Shown: positions 54,001 through 64,000 of the stretch, piece after piece
How the letters are laid out: every line of letters begins with the position of its first letter
How positions within the stretch are numbered: the stretch's first letter is position 1
DNA from: Aurelia coerulea
Taxonomy: Eukaryota > Cnidaria > Scyphozoa > Semaeostomeae > Ulmaridae
Direction of reading: 5' to 3'
DNA: 64,000 nt
Assembly (NCBI GenBank): GCA_039566865.1
Contig: CM076959.1
Location: 19,080,501-19,144,500, forward strand
Notes under the pieces: model-generated
What the model saw: only the letters and a program-made list of their open reading frames with translations
Database searches by the model: none
What the model was told of the DNA's origin: nothing
Position numbers and translations under genes: made by a program

Positions 54001-57000
54001 CGAGAATTTGGTAGAGAATCACTACCACCGAAAAGCATCTATTCCATTAAGGCAGAGAGAATCATCAATTGATTTCTAATAGCAATGTTCCGATGCAAAA
54101 TTAAACGCTGAGTTCAAAAAAGTCATTCACAACTCTGTAACTATTTTAGGAACAGAGATATTGAGCTTTAAACAGAGTGCAATAGATGCGAGAATTTGGT
54201 AGAGAATCACTACCACCGAAAAGCATCTATTCCATTAAGGCAGAGAGAATCATCAATTGATTTTTAATAGCAATGTTCCGATGCATAATTCAACGCTGAG
54301 TTCAAAAAAGTCATTCAGAACTCTGTAACTATTTTAGGAACAGAGATATTGAGCTTTAAACAGAGTGCAATAGATGCGAGAATTTGGTAGAGAATCACTA
54401 CCACCGAAAAGCATCTATTCCATTCAGGCAGAGAGAATCATCAATTGATTTCTAATAGCAATGTTCCGATGCATAATTCAACGCTGAGTTAAAAAAAGTC
54501 ATTCAGAACTCTGTAACTATTTTAGGAACAGAGATATTGAGCTTTAAACAGAGTGCAATAGATGCGAGAATTTGGTAGAGAATCACTACCACCGAAAAGC
54601 ATCTATTCCATTAAGGCAGAGAAACTCATCAATTGATTTCTAATAGCAATGTTCCGATGCATAATTCAATACTGAGTACAAAAAAGTCATTCAGAACTCT
54701 GTAACTATTTTAGGAACAGAGATATTGAGCTTTAAACAGAGTGCAATAGATGCGAGAATATGGTAGAGAATCACTACCACCGAAAAGCATCTATTCCATT
54801 CAGGCAGAGAGAATCATCAATTGATTTCTAATAGCAATGTTCCGATGCATAATTCAACGCTGAGTTCAAAAAGTCATTCAGAACTCTGTAACTATTTTAG
54901 GAACAGAGATATTGAGCTTTAAACAGAGTGCAATAGATGCGAGAATTTGGTAGAGAATCACTACCACCGAAAAGCATCTATTCCATTCAGGCAGAGAGAA
55001 TCATCAATTGATTTCTAATAGCAATGTTCCGATGCATAATTCAACGCTGAGTTCAAAAAAGTCATTCAGAACTCTGTAACTATTTTAGGAACAGAGATAT
55101 TGAGCTTTAAACAGAGTGCAATAGATGCGAGAATTTGGTAGAGAATCACTACCACCGAAAAGCATCTATTCCATTCAGGCAGAGAGAATCATCAATTGAT
55201 TTCTAATAGCAATGTTCCGATGCATAATTCAACGCTGAGTTCAAAAAAGTCATTCAGAACTCTGTAACTATTTTAGGAACAGAGATATTGAGCTTTAAAC
55301 AGAGTGCAATAGATGCGAGAATTTGGTAGAGAATCACTACCACCGAAAAGCATCTATTCCATTAAGGCAGAGAGAATCATCAATTGATTTCTAATAGCAA
55401 TGTTCCGATGCATAATTCAACGCTGAGTTAAAAAAAGTCATTCAGAACTCTGTAACTATTTTAGGAACAGAGATATTGAGCTTTAAACAGAGTGCAATAG
55501 ATGCGAGAATTTGGTAGAGAATCACTACCACCGAAAAGCATCTATTCCATTCAGGCAGAGAGAATCATCAATTGATTTTTAATAGCAATGTTCCGATGCA
55601 TAATTCAACGCTGAGTTAAAAAAAGTCATTCAGAACTCTGTAACTATTTTAGGAACAGAGATATTGAGCTTTAAACAGAGTGCAATAGATGCGAGAATTT
55701 GGTAGAGAATCACTACCACCGAAAAGCATCTATTCCATTCATCAATTGATTTCTAATAGCAATGTTCCGATGCATAATTCAACGCTGAGTTCAAAAAAGT
55801 CATTCAGAACTCTGTAACTATTTTAGGAACAGAGATATTGAGCTTTAAACAGAGTGCAATAGATGCGAGAATTTGGTAGAGAATCACTACCACCGAAAAG
55901 CATCTATTCCATTCAGGCAGAGAGAATCATCAATTGATTTCTAATAGCAATGTTCCGATGCATAATTGAACGCTGAGTTCAAAAAAGTCATTCACAACTC
56001 TGTAACTATTTTAGGAACAGAGATATTGAGCTTTAAACAGAGTGCAATAGATGCGAGAATTTGGTAGAGAATCACTACCACCGAAAAGCATCTATTCCAT
56101 TCATCAATTGATTTCTAATAGCAATGTTCCGATGCATAATTAAACGCTGAGTTCAAAAAAGTCATTCACAACTCTGTAACTATTTTAGGAACAGAGATAT
56201 TGAGCTTTAAACAGAGTGCAATAGATGCGAGAATTTGGTAGAGAATCACTACCACCGAAAAGCATCTATTCCATTGATCAATTGATTTTTAATAGCAATG
56301 CTCCGATGCATAATTCAACGCTGAGTTCAAAAACGTCATTCAGAACTCTGTAACTATTTTAGGAACAGAGATATTAAGCTTTAAACAGAGTGCAATAGAT
56401 GCGAGAATTTGGTAGAAAATCACTACCACCGAAAAGCATCTATTCCATTCAGGCAGAGAGAATCATCAATTGATTTTTAATAGCAATGTTCCGATGCATA
56501 ATTCAACGCTGAGTTCAAAAAGTCATTCAGAACTCTGTAACTATTTTAGGAACAGAGATATTAAGCTTTAAACAGAGTGCAATAGATGCGAGAATTTGGT
56601 AGAGAATCACTACCACCGAAAAGCATCTATTCCATTAAGGCAGAGAGAATCATCAATTGATTTTTAATAGCAATGTTCCGATGCATAATTGAACGCTGAG
56701 TTCAAAAAAGTCATTCAGAACTCTGTAACTATTTTAGGAACAGAGATATTGAGCTTTAAACAGAGTGCAATAGATGCGAGAATTTGGTAGAGAATCACTA
56801 CCACCGAAAAGCATCTATTCCATTCAGGCAGAGAGAATCATCAATTGATTTCTAATAGCAATGTTCCGATGCATAATTCAACGCTGAGTTAAAAAAAAGT
56901 CATTCAGAACTCTGTAACTATTTTAGGAACAGAGATATTGAGCTTCAAACAGAGTGCAATAGATGCGAGAATTTGGTAGAGAATCACTACCACCGAAAAG

Positions 57001-60000
57001 CATCTATTCCATTAAGGCAGAGAGAATCATCAATTGATTTCTAATAGCAATGTTCCGATGCATAAGTCAACGCTGAGTTAAAAAAAGTCATTCAGAACTC
57101 TGTAACTATTTTAGAAACAGAGATATTAAGCTTTAAACAGAGTGCAATAGATGCGAGAATTTGGTAGAGAATCACTACCACCGAAAAGCATCTATTCCAT
57201 TCAGGCAGAGAGAATCATCAATTGATTTTTAATAGCAATGTTCCGATGCATAATTCAACGCTGAGTTAAAAAAAGTCATTCAGAACTCTGTAACTATTTT
57301 AGAAACAGAGATATTAAGCTTCAAACAGAGTGCAATAGATGCGAGAATTTGGTAGAGAATCAAACCACGGAAAAGCATCTATTCCATTCAGGCAGAGAGA
57401 ATCATCAATTGATTTTTAATAGCAATGTTCCGATGCATAATTCAACGCTGAGTTAAAAAAAGTCATTCAGAACTCTGTAACTATTTTAGGAACAGAGATA
57501 TTGAGCTTCAAACAGAGTGCAATAGATGCGAGAATTTGGTAGAGAATCACTACCACCGAAAAGCATCTATTCCATTAAGGCAGAGAGAATCATCAATTGA
57601 TTTCTAATAGCAATGTTCCGATGCATAATTCAACGCTGAGTTCAAAAAAGTCATTCAGAACTCTGTAACTATTTTAGGAACAGAGATATTAAGCTTTAAA
57701 CAGAGTGCAATAGATGCGAGAATTTGGTAGAGAATCACTACCACCGAAAAGCATCTATTCCATTCAGGCAGAGAGAATCATCAATTGATTTTTAATAGCA
57801 ATGTTCCGATGCATAAGTCAACGCTGAGTTCAAAAAAGTACATTCAGAACTCTGTAACTATTTTAGGAACAGAGATATTAAGCTTCAAACAGAGTGCAAT
57901 AGATGCGAGAATTTGGTAGAGAATCACTACCACCGAAAAGCATCTATTCCATTAAGGCAGAGAGAATCATCAATTGATTTCTAATAGCAATGTTCCGATG
58001 CATAATTCAACGCTGAGTTCAAAAAAGTACATTCAGAACTCTGTAACTATTTTAGGAACAGAGATATTGAGCTTTAAACAGAGTGCAATAGATGCGAGAA
58101 TTTGGTAGAGAATCACTACCACCGAAAAGCATCTATTCCATTAAGGCAGAGAGAATCATCAATTGATTTTTAATAGCAATGTTCCGATGCATAATTTAAC
58201 GCTGAGTTCAAAAAAGTCATTCAGAACTCTGTAACTATTTTAGGAACAGAGATATTAAGCTTTAAACAGAGTGCAATAGATGCGAGAATTTGGTAGAGAA
58301 TCACTACCACCGAAAAGCATCTATTCCTTTAAGGCAAAGAGAATCATCAATTGATTTCTAATAGCAATGTTCCGATGCAAAATTAAACGCTGAATTCAAA
58401 AAAGTCATTCACAACTCTGTAACTATTTCAGGAACAGAGATATTGAGCTTCAAACAGAGTGCAATAGATGCGAGAATTTGGTAGAGAATCACTACCACCG
58501 AAAAGCATCTATTCCATTAAGGCAGAGAGAATCATCAATTTATTTCTAATAGCAATGTTCCGATGCATAAGTCAACGCTGAGTTAAAAAAAGTCATTCAG
58601 AACTCTGTAACTATTTTAGGAACAGAGATATTGAGCTTCAAACAGAATGCAATAGATGCGAGAATTTGGTAGAGAATCACTACCACCGAAAAGCATCTAT
58701 TCCATTAAGGCAGAGAGAATCATCAATTGATTTTTAATAGCAATGTTCCGATGCATAATTCAACGCTGAGTTCAAAAAAGTCATTCAGAACTCTGTAACT
58801 ATTTTAGGAACAGAGATATAAAGCTTCAAACAGAGTGCAATAGATGCGAGAATTTGGTAGAGAATCACTACCACCGAAAAGCATCTATTCCATTCAGGCA
58901 GAGAGAATTATCAATTGATTTCTAATAGCAATGTTCCGATGCATAATTCAACGCTGAGTTAAAAAAAGTCATTCAGAACTCTGTAACTATTTTAGAAACA
59001 GAGATATTAAGCTTCAAACAGAGTGCAATAGATGCGAGAATTTGGTAGAGAATCACTACCACCGAAAAGCATCTATTCCATTAAGGCAGAGAGAATCATC
59101 AATTGATTTCTAATAGCAATGTTTCGATGCATAAGTCAACACTGAGTTAAAAAAAGTCATTCAGAACTCTGTAACTATTTTAGGAACAGAGATATTAAGC
59201 TTCAAACAGAGTGCAATAGATGCGAGAATTTGGTAGAGAATCACTACCACCGAAAAGCATCTATTCCATTAAGGCAGAGAGAATCATCAATTGATTTCTA
59301 ATAGCAATGTTCCGATGCATAATTCAACGCTGAGTTAAAAAAAGTCATTCAGAACTCTGTAACTATTTTAGAAACAGAGATATTAAGCTTCAAACAGAGT
59401 GCAATAGATGCGAGAATTTGGTAGAGAATCACTACCACCGAAAAGCATCTATTCCATTAAGGCAGAGAGAATCATCAATTGATTTCTAATAGCAATGTTT
59501 CGATGCATAAGTCAACACTGAGTTAAAAAAAGTCATTCAGAACTCTGTAACTATTTTAGGAACAGAGATATTAAGCTTCAAACAGAGTGCAATAGATGCG
59601 AGAATTTGGTAGAGAATCACTACCACCGAAAAGCATCTATTCCATTAAGGCAGAGAGAATCATCAATTGATTTCTAATAGCAATGTTCCGATGCATAATT
59701 CAACGCTGAGTTAAAAAAAGTCATTCAGAACTCTGTAACTATTTTAGAAACAGAGATATTAAGCTTCAAACAGAGTGCAATAGATGCGAGAATTTGGTAG
59801 AGAATCACTACCACCGAAAAGCATCTATTCCATTAAGGCAGAGAGAATCATCAATTGATTTCTAATAGCAATGTTCCGATGCATAAGTCAACACTGAGTT
59901 AAAAAAAGTCATTCAGAACTCTGTAACTATTTTAGGAACAGAGATATTAAGCTTCAAACAGAGTGCAATAGATGCGAGAATTTGGTAGAGAATCACTACC

Positions 60001-63000
60001 ACCGAAAAGCATCTATTCCATTCAGGCAGAGAGAATCATCAATTGATTTCTAATAGCAATGTTCCGATGCATAATTCAACGCTGAGTTCAAAAAAGTCAT
60101 TCAGAACTCTGTAACTATTTTAGGAACAGAGATATTGAGCTTTAAACAGAGTGCAATAGATGCGAGAATTTGGTAGAGAATCACTACCACCGAAAAGCAT
60201 CTATTCCATTCAGGCAGAGAGAATCATCAATTGATTTTTAATAGCAATGTTCCGATGCATAATTCAACGCTGAGTTCAAAAAAGTCATTCAGAACTCTGT
60301 AACTATTTTAGAAACAGAGATATTAAGCTTCAAACAGAGTGCAATAGATGCGAGAATTTGGTAGAGAATCACTACCACCGAAAAGCATCTATTCCATTCA
60401 GGAAGAGAGAATCATCAATTGATTTCTAATAGCAATGTTCCGATGCATAATTCAACGCTGAGTTCAAAAAAGTCATTCAGAACTCTGTAACTATTTTAGG
60501 AACAGAGATATTAAGCTTCAAACAGAGTGCAATAGATGCGAGAATTTGGTAGAGAATCACTACCACCGAAAAGCATCTATTCCATTCAGGCAGAGAGAAT
60601 CATCAATTGATTTCTAATAGCAATGTTCCGATGCATAATTCAACGCTGAGTTCAAAAAAGTCATTCAGAACTCTGTAACTATTTTAGGAACAGAGATATT
60701 AAGCTTTAAACAGAGTGCAATAGATGCGAGAATTTGGTAGAGAATCACTACCACCGAAAAGCATCTATTCCATTCAGGCAGAGAGAATCATGAATTTATT
60801 TCTAATAGCAATGTTCCGATGCATAAGTCAACGCTGAGTTCAAAAACGTCATTCAAAACTCTGTAACTATTTTAGGAACAGAGATATTGAGCTTTAAACA
60901 GAGTGCAATAGATGCGAGAATTTGGTAGAGAATCACTACCACCGAAAAGCATCTATTCCATTCAGGCAGAGAGAATCATCAATTGATTTCTAATTGCAAT
61001 GTTCCGATGCATAATTCAACGCTGAGATCAAAAAAGTCATTCAGAACTCTGTAACTGTTTTAGGAACAGAGATATTAAGCTTCAAACAGAGTGCAATAGA
61101 TGCGAGAATTTGGTAGAGAATCACTACCACCGAAAAGCATCTATTCCATTGATCAATTGATTTTTAATAGCAATGCTCCGATGCATAATTCAACGCTGAG
61201 TTCAAAAACGTCATTTGGATTTCTGTAACTATTTTAGGAACAGAGATATTAAGCTTTAAACAGAGTGCAATAGATGCGAGAAGTTTGTCGAGAATCACTA
61301 CCACCGAAAAGCATCTATTCCATTCAGGCAGCGAAAGTCATCAATTTAATTCTAATAGCAATGTTACGATGCAAAATTGAACGCTGAGTTCAAAAAAGTC
61401 ATTCAGAACTCTGTAACTGTTTTAGGAACAGAGATATTAAGCTTCAAACAGAGTGCAATAGATGCGAGAATTTGGTAGAGAATCACTACCACCGAAAAGC
61501 ATCTATTCCATTCAGGCAGAGAGAATCATCAATTGATTTTTAATAGCAATGTTCCGATGCATAATTCAACGCTGAGTTCAAAAAAGTCATTCAGAACTCT
61601 GTAACTATTTTAGGAACAGAGATATTAAGCTTCAAACAGAGTGCAATAGATGCGAGAATTTGGTAGAGAATCACTACCACCGAAAAGCATCTATTCCATT
61701 CAGGCAGAGAGAATCATCAATTGATTTCTAATAGCAATGTTCCGATGCATAATTCAACGCTGAGTTCAAAAACGTCATTCAAAACTCTGTAACTATTTTA
61801 GGAACAGAGATATTAAGCTTTAAACAGAGTGCAATAGATGCGAGAATTTGGTAGAGAATCACTACCACCGAAAAGCATCTATTCCATTCAGGAAGAGAGA
61901 ATCATCAATTGATTTTTAATAGCAATGTTCCGATGCATAATTCAACGCTGAGTTCAAAAAAGTCATTCAAAACTCTGTAACTATTTTAGGAACAGAGATA
62001 TTAAGCTTCAAACAGAGTGCAATAGATGCAAGAATTTGGTAGAGAATCACTACCACCGAAAAGCATCTATTCCATTCAGGCAGAGAGAATCATCAATTGA
62101 TTTCTAATAGCAATGTTCCGATGCATAATTCAACGCTGAGTTCAAAAAAGTCATTCACAACTCTGTAACTATTTTAGGAACAGAGATATTAAGCTTTAAA
62201 CAGAGTGCAATAGATGCGAGAATTTGGTAGAGAATCACTACCACCGAAAAGCATCTATTCCATTCAGGCAGAGAGAATCATCAATTGATTTTTAATAGCA
62301 ATGTTCCGATGCATAATTCAACGCTGAGTTCAAAAAAGTCATTCAGAACTCTGTAACTATTTTAGGAACAGAGATATTGAGCTTTAAACAGAGTGCAATA
62401 GATGCGAGAATTTGGTAGAGAATCACTACCACCGAATAGCATCTATTCCATTCAGGCAGAGAGAATCAACGATTTATTTCTAAATGCAATGTTACGATGC
62501 ATAATTCAACGCTGAGTTCAAAAAAGTTATTCAGAACTCTGTAACTATTTTAGGAAGAGAGATATTAAGCTTCAAACAGAGTGCAATAGATGCGAGAATT
62601 TGGTAGAGAATCACTACCACCGAAAAGCATCTATTCCATTAAGGCAGAGGTTTATTTCTAAATGCAATGTTACGATGCATAATTCAACGCTGAGTTCAAA
62701 AAAGTTATTCAGAACTCTGTAACTATTTTAGGAAGAGAGATATTAAGCTTCAAACAGAGTGCAATAGATGCGAGAATTTGATAGAGAATCACTACCACCG
62801 AAAAGCATCTATTCCATTCAGGCAGAGAGAATCATCAATTGATTTCTAATAGCAATGTTCCGATGCATAATTCAACGCTGAGTTCAAAAAAGTCATTCAG
62901 AACTCTGTAACTATTTTAGGAACAGAGATATTGAGCTTTAAACAGAGTGCAATAGATGCGAGAATTTGGTAGAGAATCACTACCACCGAAAAGCATCTAT

Positions 63001-64000
63001 TCCATTCAGGCAGAGAGAATCATCAATTGATTTCTAATAGCAATGTTCCGATGCATAATTCAACGCTGAGTTCAAAAAAGTCATTCAGAACTCTGTAACT
63101 ATTTTAGGAACAGAGATATTGAGCTTTAAACAGAGTGCAATAGATGCGAGAATTTGGTAGAGAATCACTACCACCGAAAAGCATCTATTCCATGCAGGCA
63201 GAGAGAATCATCAATTGATTTTTAATAGCAATGTTCCGATGCATAATTCAATGCTGAGTACAAAAAAGTCATTCAGAACTCTGTAACTATTTTAGGAACA
63301 GAGATATTGAGCTTTAAACAGAGTGCAATAGATGCGAGAATTTGGTAGAGAATCACTACCACCGAAAAGCATCTATTCCATTCAGGCAGAGAGAATCATC
63401 AATTGATTTCTAATAGCAATGTTCCGATGCATAATTCAACGCTGAGTTCAAAAAAGTCATTCAGAACTCTGTAACTATTTTAGAAACAGAGATATTAAGC
63501 TTCAAACAGAGTGCAATAGATGCGAGAATTTGGTAGAGAATCACTACCACCGAAAAGCATCTATTCCATTAAGGCAGAGAGAATCATCAATTGATTTCTA
63601 ATAGCAATGTTCCGATGCATAATTCAATACTGAGTTCAAAAAAGTCATTCAGAACTCTGTAACTATTTTAGGAACAGAGATATTGAGCTTTAAACAGAGT
63701 GCAATAGATGCGAGAATATGGTAGAGAATCACTACCACCGAAAAGCATCTATTCCATTAAGGCAGAGAAACTCATCAATTGATTTCTAATAGCAATGTTC
63801 CGATGCATAATTCAACGCTGAGTTAAAAAAAGTCATTCAGAACTCTGTAACTATTTTAGGAACAGAGATATTAAGCTTCAAACAGAGTGCAATAGATGCG
63901 AGAATTTGGTAGAGAATCACTACCACCGAAAAGCATCTATTCCATTCAGGCAGAGAAACTCATCAATTGATTTCTAATAGCAATGTTCCGATGCATAATT
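48070..64000 (+). repeat. 188-bp satellite array, about 85 monomers, open at right
   Basis: Head-to-tail monomers with GTTCCGATGC at 48271, 48459, 48647 and 48835, an exact 188-bp period, continue to the window end (15.9 kb / 188 = about 85). The first monomer is the most diverged. Variation is concentrated at a few positions: CATTAAGG or CATTCAGG; TTAAGCTTCAAAC or TTGAGCTTTAAAC; GAGTTAAAAAAAG or GAGTTCAAAAAAG; and TTTCTAAT or TTTTTAAT. About seven monomers carry a 14-bp deletion (for example near 52747, 55738, 56101). Each monomer has the nested inverted repeat AATAGATGC...GCATCTATT enclosing GGTAG...CTACC. A 60-codon ORF at 48817 is a chance reading. Confidence 0.97.

Noticed and set aside
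48070..64000. Possible CRISPR array
   Set aside because: Repeat units are contiguous 188-bp monomers without unique spacers, in animal DNA.

Overview
This window looks like AT-rich, repeat-laden genomic DNA of an invertebrate animal. The evidence is a spliced voltage-gated potassium channel gene of the Shaker/Kv1 subfamily, a 13.8-kb intron, no bacterial-style gene packing, many short transposons with terminal inverted repeats (TIRs), tRNA-derived SINE-like pieces and a long satellite array. The channel is ordinary for a bilaterian or cnidarian, and I cannot name the species. Real protein-coding content is small: one Kv1 gene (two visible exons on the + strand, 11118-12405 and 26219-26555) and one long ORF of unknown function (minus strand, 38108-40663).

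Layout. 0-10 kb: intergenic DNA made of non-autonomous DNA transposons: a TTAA-flanked element cut by the window edge, the 'GACCTTTTAGC' family, two Mutator-like elements with 9-bp target duplications (one carrying a nested poly-G/poly-C element), a 1.1-kb TTAA-flanked foldback, a second foldback family, a 184-188-bp tandem array and a SINE fragment. 11-26.6 kb: the Kv1 gene. Its single large exon encodes the T1 domain, S1-S6 and the pore. The intron holds minisatellites, palindromic elements, tandemly duplicated reverse-transcriptase fragments, an hAT-like MITE with an 8-bp duplication, and two TTAA elements abutting each other. The last exon encodes a charged C-terminal tail ending in a PDZ ligand. 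26.6-38 kb: further MITEs, palindromes (including a perfect 50-bp palindrome with a 9-bp target duplication), nested elements, and diverged low-copy relatives of the satellite. 38-41 kb: the orphan coiled-coil ORF. 41-48 kb: tandem duplications and a nested transposon stack (Harbinger-like element containing an hAT-like element). 48.07-64 kb: an uninterrupted satellite of about 85 monomers of 188 bp that runs off the window.

The most interesting structure links the satellite to its apparent source. At 36.5-37.0 kb, in inverted orientation, is a diverged element with the same left flank followed by only two monomers and then a right flank; 37.6 kb holds a further partial copy. The 16-kb satellite therefore looks like a massively expanded internal repeat of an interspersed element. 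This architecture resembles Helentron-associated elements, although that class assignment is inference. Every monomer carries a nearly invariant nested inverted repeat.

All functional and family calls come from reading the sequence. No database search was run.
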